Shown here piece by piece: positions 1 through 6,527 of a stretch of 14,380 bases of DNA; within the stretch, counting starts at the first letter, position 1, and each line of letters begins with the position of its first letter. The position numbers and the translations under genes are program-made. This stretch comes from JBBQTQ01 sp038213135. GTDB taxonomy: Bacteria; Actinomycetota; Thermoleophilia; Gaiellales; Gaiellaceae. Location of the stretch: the NCBI GenBank assembly GCA_038213135.1, contig JBBQTQ010000073.1, positions 1 to 14,380 on the forward strand, written 5' to 3'. The notes below the pieces were generated by a model. It searched no databases. It was not told the DNA's origin and saw only the letters and a program-made list of their open reading frames with translations.

Positions 1-215
1 CCATAGGGCGATTGAGTCTAACGAGGGGACTGGCGTCGACCTCGTTCGCCGTCCGCTACGGCCAGGTCCCGGCCCTCCATGCCCAGGACAGTGGTGCGGC
101 CAGGTCCCGCGACCAAGCCCCGCCCGCACGAACCGCCTGCAACTCGCGTTTGGCCACGGCTCGAAGGGCCACGGCCGGGGTCTGACCCCGGCCGTGTGAC
201 GCCGGGACATGGCCG
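1..215. other. Left-edge non-coding stretch
   Basis: I see no convincing gene here. A plus-strand frame opening at 79 gives a Pro/Arg-rich peptide that runs into the antisense of the next gene and looks like chance coding in GC-rich DNA. A 13-nt direct repeat (CGGCCAGGTCCCG) occurs at 59-71 and 97-109. The minus strand has an ATG at 4-2 with a TAGACT hexamer at plus 15-20, so a divergent gene could begin at the left edge, but only its start codon would be inside the window. Confidence 0.4.
171..195. terminator. Perfect 12-bp inverted repeat, possible terminator
   Basis: ACGGCCGGGGTC (171-182) is followed by one T and then its exact reverse complement (184-195). It lies 20 bp past the stop codon of the minus-strand gene ending at 216, where a factor-independent terminator would sit. 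There is no T-run on either strand, so termination is inferred from hairpin stability and place only. It could instead be a dispersed intergenic palindrome or a protein-binding site. Confidence 0.45.
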
Positions 216-656
216 TTACGGCTTTTTCGGGCCGCGCTTTTCGGGTTCGATGCCCATCCGCTTGCAGTAGTTGCGGTACATCAGCGTGTCCATCAAGTAG
301 CTGAACGGCAGGAAGAACCCCATCAGCACGAGCGTCTGCACAAGCGCAGTTGTCGCCGTGAAGTCGCTGCGGCTGCGGCCGAGGAGCCAGACGACCGCGA
401 ACATGACGGGCGCGAAGATCGCGCCGCGCTTGCCGACCTTGTTCCACGAAGGCGGGTCGACCTTGCGGCCGGCGCGCGGGGCCGCTCGCTGCTTCGGCTT
501 CGCAGCCGGCTTGCCGTTTCGCTCCGGCTTCGCCGCGCGCTTCGTCTCGGGCGGCTCGGCGACTGCGACCTCCTGTCCTTCGTCGTCGACCCAGACCTCT
601 TCCCACTCGTGCCGCCGGAGCTTCTGGTCGCGGCGGCGCTGCTTCTTCGAAGGCAT
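216..656 (-). CDS. Small membrane protein with basic/charged N-terminus, function unknown
   Basis: This 146-aa protein has a very basic N-terminus (Lys/Arg-rich to about residue 16), an acidic stretch at about 17-31, a Lys/Ala/Pro-rich linker to about 68, and two predicted membrane helices (about 79-93 and 102-123) with a short basic tail. No catalytic motif is visible. The frame stays open upstream to 722, but the ATG at 656 is preferred: a TAACCT hexamer on the minus strand ends exactly 7 nt before it, matching the leaderless layout of several neighbours, and the extra 22 residues look non-coding. It stands alone, 121 bp downstream of the formimidoyltransferase gene on the same strand. A membrane location with a cytosolic charged tail is inferred. 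I do not recognise a named family. Confidence 0.75.
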   Translation of the reverse strand: MPSKKQRRRDQKLRRHEWEEVWVDDEGQEVAVAEPPETKRAAKPERNGKPAAKPKQRAAPRAGRKVDPPSWNKVGKRGAIFAPVMFAVVWLLGRSRSDFTATTALVQTLVLMGFFLPFSYLMDTLMYRNYCKRMGIEPEKRGPKKP

Positions 657-663
657 CGCAACA

Positions 664-669
664 AGGTTA
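664..669 (-). promoter_or_regulatory. -10 element (TAACCT) for a leaderless start
   Basis: Read on the minus strand, TAACCT is followed by 7 nt and then the ATG of the small membrane protein. This fits a TANNNT -10 box with transcription starting at the start codon. No -35 box is evident. The site decides the start of the gene at 656. Confidence 0.5.
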
Positions 670-680
670 GTGCAGAGACC

Positions 681-707
681 ACGGGGAAAACAGCCGGTTT
701 CCCCCGT
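681..707 (-). terminator. Possible hairpin terminator after formimidoyltransferase
   Basis: ACGGGGAAA and TTTCCCCCGT face each other across a 7-8 nt loop, giving about 9 paired bases with one bulged C. The hairpin lies about 70 bp beyond the stop of the minus-strand formimidoyltransferase gene and just upstream of the promoter of the next gene. It has no strong T-run, so it is only a candidate. Confidence 0.3.
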
Positions 708-777
708 GAGCCCCCTTCCCACCGGTCACCCGCGTTCCTCATGCCGCCGGCCGAGTGAATCGGCCTCCGGCGAACGG

Positions 778-1653
778 TCATTCCAGAAGGCGGAGCTCGA
801 GCAAACGGCTCGAGTCAAAGCCGTCGATCCGCAGCATCGCCCCCGCGGCCTCCGCGGCCGCGCCCGCGGGCATCAGGCCCACCAGCTCGCAGCCGAGGAT
901 CTCGACGCCGCGCGACCGTGCTTCCTCCTCGACCCGGGCGACGATCGCGTGCAGCGCGGCCGCTTCCCAGTCCTCGACGTTCATGCTCACCTGGACGCGG
1001 CCGGCACGCGGCAGGGCGAACCCGAGCGCCCGCACGCCGGGGAAGCCGCCGTCCCGCTCGCGGACGACCGACGCGATCGCCCGCGCCACCTCGACGTCCT
1101 CGCTCGCTAGGTTCACGTTGAATGCGATCAGCGGGCCGCGCGCGCCGACGACGACGCCGCCGGCAGCCGGATCGAGGCGCGAAGGCCCGTAGTCGGGGAC
1201 GAGCTCGCCGGTGTCGATGCGCCGCTGCAGCTCCCCCGGCCCGCCGCGGCGGAAGAACGCCGGCCCGCGCGCCTGGCCGAGCTCGCCGTAGAGAAACACC
1301 GGCAGCCCGAGCGCACCGAGCCGCTGCGCGATCGCATGCGCCGCCTCGCGGGCGCGCGGCATGTCCTCCGACCGGATCGGCACGAGCGGGACGACGTCCG
1401 CCGCCCCGATCCGCGGATGCGCGCCTTCGTGGTGGCGCAGGTCGATCCGCTCGCGCGCGCAGCGGACGCCGGCGAACAGTGCGTCGACGAGCTCGTCCTC
1501 CGAGCCGACGAGCGTGAAGACAGAGCGGTTGTGGTCGGGGTCGGCGTGGACGTCGAGCAGCCGTGCGTGCTCCGACAGTGCCGCCCCGATCGCCTCGATC
1601 GTCGCCCGGTCGCGTCCCTCGGAGAAGTTGGGCACGGACTCGAGCGGCAGCAC
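778..1653 (-). CDS. ftcD: Glutamate formimidoyltransferase
   Basis: The 291-aa protein matches the formiminotransferase half of FTCD. This cytosolic enzyme moves the formimino group between N-formimino-L-glutamate and tetrahydrofolate, usually as a late step of histidine breakdown. It opens with the family's ESVPNFSEGRD segment (residues 5-15). It carries HPRIGAADVVPL (79-90), which includes the conserved catalytic-type His79. Late in the chain come the FNVNL and QVSMN-like blocks of the second subdomain (here FNVNL and VQVSMN) and a GLMP segment. The length equals a stand-alone formiminotransferase, with no cyclodeaminase domain attached; a separate cyclodeaminase-like gene is at the right edge of the window. 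The GTG start at 1653 is supported by TAGAGT lying 6 nt upstream, so the mRNA is probably leaderless. It diverges from the glycosylase-like gene. Confidence 0.9.
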   Translation of the reverse strand: MLPLESVPNFSEGRDRATIEAIGAALSEHARLLDVHADPDHNRSVFTLVGSEDELVDALFAGVRCARERIDLRHHEGAHPRIGAADVVPLVPIRSEDMPRAREAAHAIAQRLGALGLPVFLYGELGQARGPAFFRRGGPGELQRRIDTGELVPDYGPSRLDPAAGGVVVGARGPLIAFNVNLASEDVEVARAIASVVRERDGGFPGVRALGFALPRAGRVQVSMNVEDWEAAALHAIVARVEEEARSRGVEILGCELVGLMPAGAAAEAAGAMLRIDGFDSSRLLELRLLE

Positions 1654-1658
1654 GGCCG

Positions 1659-1665
1659 TACTCTA
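1659..1665. promoter_or_regulatory. Symmetric bidirectional -10 element (TACTCTA)
   Basis: Seven bases encode two overlapping TANNNT hexamers. On the minus strand TAGAGT (1665-1660) lies 6 nt before the formimidoyltransferase GTG. On the plus strand TACTCT (1659-1664) lies 7 nt before a GTG at 1672. Shared-symmetry divergent -10 elements are a known bacterial promoter type; their use here is inferred from spacing on both sides. Confidence 0.5.
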
Positions 1666-1671
1666 GGAGCG

Positions 1672-1710
1672 GTGAGAGCGTGCGACGCGCGTACCGGGGT
1701 CCGCGCATGA
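1672..1710 (+). CDS. Candidate 12-codon leaderless upstream ORF
   Basis: A GTG at 1672 lies 7 nt after the plus-strand -10 hexamer and opens a 12-codon frame (MRACDARTGVRA). It ends in a TGA at 1708-1710 that overlaps the ATG of the glycosylase-like gene as ATGA. Coupled re-initiation would explain why that ATG has no Shine-Dalgarno sequence. The peptide has no recognisable function and may simply deliver ribosomes. A frame this short can arise by chance, so confidence is low. Confidence 0.3.
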   Translation: MRACDARTGVRA

Positions 1711-2315
1711 CGATCCGCCGGCAGAACTACCGCTCGCTGCTCTCGCTCCAGCGCGACAACCGCCGCTGCCGCGCCTGCGCCGAAGCCGGGTACCGGATCG
1801 AGTCACGGCCGGTCTTCGAGGGACGACCGGGTCAGCGCGCGTACCTGTTCGGCCAAGCGCCGGGCGTCGTCGAGGGCGACCAGCTGCGACCGTGGCGCGG
1901 CCGGGCAGGCCGGACGCTGCGCCGCTGGCTCGAGCTCGACGAAGACCAGTTCTACGCAACCTTCTACTGCGCCTCGGTCACACGCTGCTATCCGGGGAAG
2001 CCGCCCTCCGGCCGCGGCGACCGGACACCGACGCCTCGCGAGCAGGTGCTCTGCTCCTTCTGGCGCGAGTGGGAGCTCGCACTGCTCCGCCCTCGCCTGA
2101 TCGTGACCGTCGGCGGCCTGGCCGCGCGACGCCTGCTCGGCGAACCGAGCCTCGGCTGCATCGGGATGCGCTTCGAGGTGGACGGGGTCGCTGCCGTGCC
2201 GCTCCCTCATCCTTCGGGCGCGAGCGGCTGGCTGAACTCCCCGGCGAACCGGGAGCGCCTCGCCGCGGCGATCGAGCTCGTGCGCGCCGAGCTCGACCGA
2301 AAGGGCGACGGCTAG
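1707..2315 (+). CDS. Uracil-DNA glycosylase-like protein (family 4/5 type, Fe-S)
   Basis: The 202-aa protein looks like an iron-sulfur uracil-DNA glycosylase of the family 4/5 superfamily, which excises uracil or deaminated bases from DNA. Four cysteines fit the cluster layout: C21 and C24 (CRAC), C94 in TRCYPGK, and C116. Motif A is GQAPG (49-53), where classical family 4 has GEAPG, and motif B is HPSGAS (168-173), with H168 in the usual place. The length is typical. The ATG at 1707 is chosen because the -10 at 1659-1664 puts transcription start near 1671 and an upstream ORF overlaps this ATG. An in-frame GTG at 1680 with AGGAG at 1665-1669 is less likely, since that AGGAG would lie outside the transcript. 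The ABC gene begins 9 bp downstream. Exact substrate is uncertain. Confidence 0.75.
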   Translation: MTIRRQNYRSLLSLQRDNRRCRACAEAGYRIESRPVFEGRPGQRAYLFGQAPGVVEGDQLRPWRGRAGRTLRRWLELDEDQFYATFYCASVTRCYPGKPPSGRGDRTPTPREQVLCSFWREWELALLRPRLIVTVGGLAARRLLGEPSLGCIGMRFEVDGVAAVPLPHPSGASGWLNSPANRERLAAAIELVRAELDRKGDG

Positions 2316-2318
2316 ATT
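2313..2318 (+). promoter_or_regulatory. -10 element (TAGATT) overlapping the glycosylase stop
   Basis: TAGATT begins with the TAG stop codon of the glycosylase-like gene and ends 6 nt before the GTG of the first ABC subunit. This is the same leaderless spacing as neighbouring genes, and GTG has no clear Shine-Dalgarno. The ABC gene may therefore have its own promoter besides read-through. Confidence 0.45.
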
Positions 2319-2324
2319 TCGAAA

Positions 2325-4100
2325 GTGCCGGCGTCACCCTCCTACCGCCGGATCTTTTTCCGGCTGCTCCGCTACCTCAGGCCCTATCGCGGCTCGTTGG
2401 CGATCTCGGTCGTGCTGGCCGGCATCTCCCAGGGCGCCCAGATCGCGATCGCCGCCGTCACCGGCAGCGTCATCGACAAGGCGATCCGGCCGCACAACCA
2501 CCACCAGCTCTGGCTCCTGATCTCGGTGATCCTCGCGCTCGGAGCGGTGAAAGCGCTGGCGATGGTCGGCCGCCGGCTGCTCTCCGGAAATCAGGCGCTC
2601 GGCGTCGAGTACGACATGCGCAACGCGTTCTACTCGCGGCTCCTCCGGCTGTCGTTCGGCTTCTACGACCGCCATCAGACCGGACAGCTGATGTCGCGCG
2701 CGACGGTCGATCTGCAGACCGTCCGCTTCTTCCTCGGCTACGGGTTGATCTTTTTCTTCCAGCACGTCCTGACGCTCGTCGGGGTCACCGCGATCTTGTT
2801 CTGGTACGAGTGGCACCTGGCGCTGATCGCGCTCGGGATCACGCCGGTGCTCGTCGGGCTCGCCCACCGGTACAGCCATGTCTCCCACCCGACGCTGCGC
2901 GAGGTGCAGCAGAAGCTCGCCGACGTCGCCACCGTCGCGGAGGAGAGCATCGTCGGCGTCCACGTCGTGAAGGCCTTCGCGCAGGAGGAGAAGGTCGAGC
3001 AGAAGTTCGAGGTCGCCTCGAACGAGGTCTTCGAGCAGAGCATCGCGGCGAACCGCCAGCGTGCGTTCTATGTCCCGCTGATCTCCTTCATCCCGCTGGT
3101 CGCGCAGGCGGCCGTCCTGCTCGCCGGCGGACGTATGGTCGCGCATGGGCAGCTGAAGATCGGTGCGTTCGTCGCCTTCAACGTGCTCGTGACGATGCTC
3201 GTGGGCCCGCTGCGGATGCTCGGCATGTGGATCGGCCAGGCTCAGCGGGCGACCGCCTCGGGCGAGCGAATCTTCCAAGTCATGGATGAGCCGGAGGATG
3301 TCGCCGACCGCCGGGACGCTCGCGAGCTGCCCGGGGGGCCGGGACTTGTCCGTTTCGAGCGTGTCTCGTTCGAGTACGCAGCGGGCCGGCCGGTGCTCGA
3401 GGAGATCGAGCTCGAGATCGAGCCGGGCCGGACTGTCGCGCTGATCGGCCAAACGGGCTCGGGGAAGACGACGCTCGCCTCGCTCGTGCCGCGCTTCTAC
3501 GACGTCAGCGCCGGCCGCGTGCTCGTCGACGGCGCCGACGTGCGCGACCTGCGGATCGTCTCGCTGCGCCGGGCGATCGGCGTCATCTCGCAGGATCCGT
3601 TCCTCTTCTCGGCGAGCGTCCGCGAGAACATCGCCTTCGGCGACGGCGACGCGACGCTGGAGCAGGTCGAGGCTGCGGCGCGGGTCGCCCAGGCCCATGA
3701 GTTCATCGAGGCGCTGCCCGAGGGCTACGAGACGGTGATCGGCGAGCGCGGGATCACCCTCTCCGGCGGCCAGCGCCAGCGGATCGCGATCGCCCGAGCG
3801 CTGATCCTCGATCCCCGGATCCTGATCCTCGACGACGCGACGGCCTCGGTGGACGCGACGACCGAGGCGCGAATCCGGCTCGGCCTGCGCGAGGCGATGC
3901 GCGGCCGGACGACCCTGATCATCGCGCACCGGCTCTCGACGATCGCGCTCGCGGACGAGCTCGTGGTGCTGGAGGCCGGCCGGATCGCGGCTCGCGGCTC
4001 GCACGACGACCTGCTCGAGACGAGCGATGTGTATCGCGAGATCTACGAGCACGGCCTGCTCGAGCGGCAGTTCATGGACGCCGTGGAGGCACGGGCGTGA
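2325..4100 (+). CDS. ABC exporter half-subunit with degenerate catalytic site (membrane + ATPase)
   Basis: This 591-aa type IV (MsbA/BmrA-like) half-transporter has a six-helix membrane domain over about residues 15-310 and a C-terminal ATPase domain. Walker A is GQTGSGKTT (375-383), the Q-loop is Q423, the X-loop reads GERG just before an intact LSGGQ signature (479-483), Walker B ends at D503, and the H-loop is H535. The residue after Walker B, normally the catalytic Glu, is Asp504 (LDDATASVD). That substitution marks the degenerate site of heterodimeric exporters such as TM287/288. The partner is evidently the next ABC gene, which has the Glu but a weak signature. The GTG start follows the glycosylase gene by 9 bp and has a -10 hexamer 6 nt upstream. 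The substrate, drug or lipid-like, cannot be told from sequence. Confidence 0.92.
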   Translation: MPASPSYRRIFFRLLRYLRPYRGSLAISVVLAGISQGAQIAIAAVTGSVIDKAIRPHNHHQLWLLISVILALGAVKALAMVGRRLLSGNQALGVEYDMRNAFYSRLLRLSFGFYDRHQTGQLMSRATVDLQTVRFFLGYGLIFFFQHVLTLVGVTAILFWYEWHLALIALGITPVLVGLAHRYSHVSHPTLREVQQKLADVATVAEESIVGVHVVKAFAQEEKVEQKFEVASNEVFEQSIAANRQRAFYVPLISFIPLVAQAAVLLAGGRMVAHGQLKIGAFVAFNVLVTMLVGPLRMLGMWIGQAQRATASGERIFQVMDEPEDVADRRDARELPGGPGLVRFERVSFEYAAGRPVLEEIELEIEPGRTVALIGQTGSGKTTLASLVPRFYDVSAGRVLVDGADVRDLRIVSLRRAIGVISQDPFLFSASVRENIAFGDGDATLEQVEAAARVAQAHEFIEALPEGYETVIGERGITLSGGQRQRIAIARALILDPRILILDDATASVDATTEARIRLGLREAMRGRTTLIIAHRLSTIALADELVVLEAGRIAARGSHDDLLETSDVYREIYEHGLLERQFMDAVEARA

Positions 4101-4218
4101 GCCTGTTTTCCGGAGGCCTGTTCGCCCGGCTGCGCCCTGCGGTTGCGGCCCGGGTGCGGTGGACGAATCGACACGCCCCTTTTCCACTTCCGTCACAGAT
4201 TCGGGCGAGAAACCCCGG

Positions 4219-4268
4219 TATCGTCAGCCGTGAGGGCGGCGGGACCGGCTCCCCACCCTTGGGTGGGG
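4219..4268 (+). promoter_or_regulatory. Possible internal promoter and RBS-masking hairpin before the second ABC gene
   Basis: The 178-bp gap between the two ABC genes is long for partner subunits. TATCGT (4219-4224) could be a -10 element starting RNA near 4230. CCCCACCC (4251-4258) pairs perfectly with GGGTGGGG (4261-4268), and the right arm is the only purine-rich, Shine-Dalgarno-like stretch before the ATG at 4279. Folding would hide that site. Regulation is inferred; no riboswitch class is recognised. Confidence 0.35.
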
Positions 4269-4278
4269 GTGCGGGCTC

Positions 4279-6084
4279 ATGAAGGTCTGGCAGCCCGGGA
4301 GCTACCCGTCGATGCAGCAGGGCGGGAAGATCTCCGACTGGTCGTGGCGGCGGACGGCGCGGCGGATTCACACGCTTGCCTCGCTAACTGCGCCCTACAA
4401 GGGGCGCACCGCCCTCTCGGTCGTCTCGCTGCTCGCGGCGACGGCAACCTCACTCGCCCCTCCCTACCTCGCAAAGCTCGCGATCGACGACGGCATTCGA
4501 CGTCACGACCTGACTCGACTCGGCTGGGTCGTCGTCGCCTTCCTCGCCGCCGGGTTTGCGAACTTTGCGACGAGCGCCGCGCAGACCTATTTCACCGGCT
4601 GGACGGGCGAGCGAATCCTCGCCGACCTGCGCGCGACGCTCTTCCGCCACCTGCAGCGCCTCTCGATGGGCTTTTTCGAGCGCAACCGCGCGGGTGTGAT
4701 CATCAGCCGCCTCACGAACGACGTCGAGGCGCTCGACCAGCTCGTCACCGACGGCGTCACGAGCCTCGTCCAGAACAGCCTGACGCTGCTTGGCACCGCC
4801 GTCCTGCTCTTCATCCTCGACTGGCGGCTGGGCCTGGCGACGATGGCCGTGATGCCCGCGATGTGGGCGGCGACCGTCCTCTTCCGCGTTCGCTCCTCGC
4901 GCGCCTACCGCGCGGTACGCGACCGGCTCGGGCTCGTCACCGCGACCCTCGCCGAAGATATCGCCGGCATGCGCGTCGTCCAGTCGTTCGCGCGGGAGTC
5001 GCGGAATCTGACCCGCTTCCAGGAGATCAACGCGCACTACCGCGAGGCGAACTACCGGACGGTCGTCCAGAACGCCCTCTACTTCCCGTTCGTCGACCTG
5101 CTCTCCTCGATCGCGACCGGCATCGTCCTCGGCTACGGCGGCTTCCTCGTCTTCGGCGGCTCGCTCACGGTCGGGACACTCTTCGCCTTCCTGCTCTACC
5201 TCTCCAACTTCTTCGACCCCGTCCAGCAGCTCTCGCAGCTCTACAACACGTTCCTCGCCGCCGTCGCCGCACTCGACAAGATCACCGACGTCCTCGACGA
5301 GCAACCGGAGGTGCGCGACGTTCCCGAGGCCCGCGAGCTCGGCCGCGTCGACGGCCACGTCCATTTCGACCGCGTCCGTTTCGCCTACGGCACAGGACCG
5401 GAGGTCCTGCACGGCCTCGAGCTCGACGTCCCGACGGGCACGACTGTCGCGCTCGTCGGCCACACCGGGGCCGGCAAGTCGACGATCGCCAAGCTCCTCG
5501 CCCGTTTCTACGACCCGCGCGAGGGCCGGATCACCGTCGACGGGGTCGACATCCGCGAGGTGACCCAGGGCTCGCTCCGCCGCCAGCTCGGGATCGTCCC
5601 GCAGGAGGGCTTCCTCTTCGCCGGCACGGTCCGCGAGAACATCGCCTTCGGCCGGCCCGACGCATCGATCGACGACGTGATCTCGGCGGCGCGGGCAGTC
5701 GGCGCGCACGAGTTCGTGATGGCGCTCGAGGACGGCTACGAGACGAACCTCGGCGAGCGCGGCTCGCGCCTCTCGCTCGGCCAGCGCCAGCTCGTCGCGT
5801 TCGCCCGGGCGCTGCTGGCCGACCCGCGGATCCTGATCCTGGACGAGGCGACCTCCTCGGTCGACATCGGCACCGAGCGCAGGATCGAGCAGGCGCTACG
5901 GCGGCTGCTCGCCGGCCGCACCGCCTTCATCATCGCGCACCGCCTCTCGACGATCCGCGACGCCGACCTGATCGTCGTCCTCGAGCACGGCGTCGTCGTC
6001 GAGCAGGGCTCCCACGACGAGCTCATGCGCCGCCGCGGGCTCTACACGAGCCTCTACGGCGACTGGGCCGCCGACGTGGCCTAG
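4279..6084 (+). CDS. ABC exporter half-subunit with degenerate signature (membrane + ATPase)
   Basis: This 601-aa protein has the same plan as the preceding gene: a roughly 35-residue N-terminal extension, six membrane helices to about residue 330, then the ATPase domain. Walker A is GHTGAGKST (394-402), the Q-loop is Q442, Walker B ends at D522 followed by an intact catalytic Glu523, and the H-loop is H554. The signature motif is LSLGQ (498-502) instead of LSGGQ. In a heterodimer, this LSLGQ would face the partner's Asp504 site, making one degenerate ATP site. Glu523 would face the partner's good LSGGQ, making one competent site. That fits asymmetric exporters of the BmrCD, LmrCD and TM287/288 kind. 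The stop codon overlaps that of the cupin gene on the other strand by 4 bp (CTAG). Confidence 0.92.
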   Translation: MKVWQPGSYPSMQQGGKISDWSWRRTARRIHTLASLTAPYKGRTALSVVSLLAATATSLAPPYLAKLAIDDGIRRHDLTRLGWVVVAFLAAGFANFATSAAQTYFTGWTGERILADLRATLFRHLQRLSMGFFERNRAGVIISRLTNDVEALDQLVTDGVTSLVQNSLTLLGTAVLLFILDWRLGLATMAVMPAMWAATVLFRVRSSRAYRAVRDRLGLVTATLAEDIAGMRVVQSFARESRNLTRFQEINAHYREANYRTVVQNALYFPFVDLLSSIATGIVLGYGGFLVFGGSLTVGTLFAFLLYLSNFFDPVQQLSQLYNTFLAAVAALDKITDVLDEQPEVRDVPEARELGRVDGHVHFDRVRFAYGTGPEVLHGLELDVPTGTTVALVGHTGAGKSTIAKLLARFYDPREGRITVDGVDIREVTQGSLRRQLGIVPQEGFLFAGTVRENIAFGRPDASIDDVISAARAVGAHEFVMALEDGYETNLGERGSRLSLGQRQLVAFARALLADPRILILDEATSSVDIGTERRIEQALRRLLAGRTAFIIAHRLSTIRDADLIVVLEHGVVVEQGSHDELMRRRGLYTSLYGDWAADVA

Positions 6085-6476
6085 ATTCCCTCCAGCCTCT
6101 CGGGGCCGCCGAGCTCCGTGATCGCATGCGCCTTGAACTCGCCGCCGGGGACGCCGCCGAGCGCGAGCAGTCGCATTCCGTCCGGCCCCGGGGTGATCTT
6201 CCGCTTCGTGCCCGGGCCGACGCGAACCATCGTGTCCGGGTCGAGCTTCACGCTCTCGCCCTCGATCGTCATCTCGCCGGAGCCGCGCAGCACGAGGTAG
6301 ACCTCCTCCTGCCCGTCCTTTTCGTGCGCATGGTCGGGGTAGTCGCCCCAGTTCGGCGGCATGTCCAGCACCTGCATGCCGAACGAGCTGACGCCGAGGG
6401 ACGCGCGCGCCCGCTTGAACGAGCCGCCGTAGGCGCCTTCCATCTCGTCGATCTTCATCACTTTGTAGTCGCCCAT
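6081..6476 (-). CDS. Single-domain cupin protein
   Basis: This small cytosolic beta-barrel protein of 131 aa has cupin motif 1 near residues 44-65: H49 and H51 (HAH), Glu57/58, then GSG, matching a metal-binding cupin. Motif 2 (about 74-93, around VGPGTKRKI) lacks the usual second-motif His, so metal binding may be incomplete. Members of this family range from sugar isomerases to dioxygenases and mere ligand binders, so the reaction is unknown. The frame allows an ATG at 6488. I prefer the ATG at 6476 because GGAGG lies 5 nt before it and a TAGGGT hexamer lies further upstream, giving a leader of about 20 nt. It is divergent from the HD-domain gene and convergent with the ABC gene. Confidence 0.82.
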   Translation of the reverse strand: MGDYKVMKIDEMEGAYGGSFKRARASLGVSSFGMQVLDMPPNWGDYPDHAHEKDGQEEVYLVLRGSGEMTIEGESVKLDPDTMVRVGPGTKRKITPGPDGMRLLALGGVPGGEFKAHAITELGGPERLEGI

Positions 6477-6503
6477 CGCTGCCTCCATTCCGTGGTCGCC
6501 CCG

Positions 6504-6509
6504 ACCCTA
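6504..6509 (-). promoter_or_regulatory. -10 element (TAGGGT) for the cupin gene
   Basis: On the minus strand TAGGGT would start RNA near 6497, leaving about 20 nt of leader that contains GGAGG 5 nt before the ATG at 6476. It is 5 bp from the divergent -10 of the HD-domain gene, so the two promoters probably compete for polymerase. Confidence 0.4.
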
Positions 6510-6514
6510 CGGCA

Positions 6515-6520
6515 TAGAGT
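6515..6520 (+). promoter_or_regulatory. -10 element (TAGAGT) for a leaderless start
   Basis: TAGAGT is followed by 7 nt and then the ATG at 6528. It is the same hexamer used before the formimidoyltransferase gene. No Shine-Dalgarno precedes this ATG, which supports leaderless translation. Confidence 0.5.
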
Positions 6521-6527
6521 CCGACCG

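Noticed and set aside
79..270. Plus-strand 63-codon frame at the left end
   Set aside because: Pro/Arg-rich, passes through the palindrome at 171-195 and into antisense of a better-supported gene; no RBS or -10 at the right spacing.
1665..1682. AGGAG plus in-frame GTG (1680) as the glycosylase start
   Set aside because: The -10 at 1659-1664 would put RNA start near 1671, downstream of AGGAG, and the uORF overlap supports the ATG at 1707. It remains the alternative start.
2334..4196. A 620-codon minus-strand frame antisense to the first ABC gene
   Set aside because: Asp/Arg/Leu-rich composition typical of GC-driven antisense frames; the sense strand encodes a full ABC exporter with all motifs.
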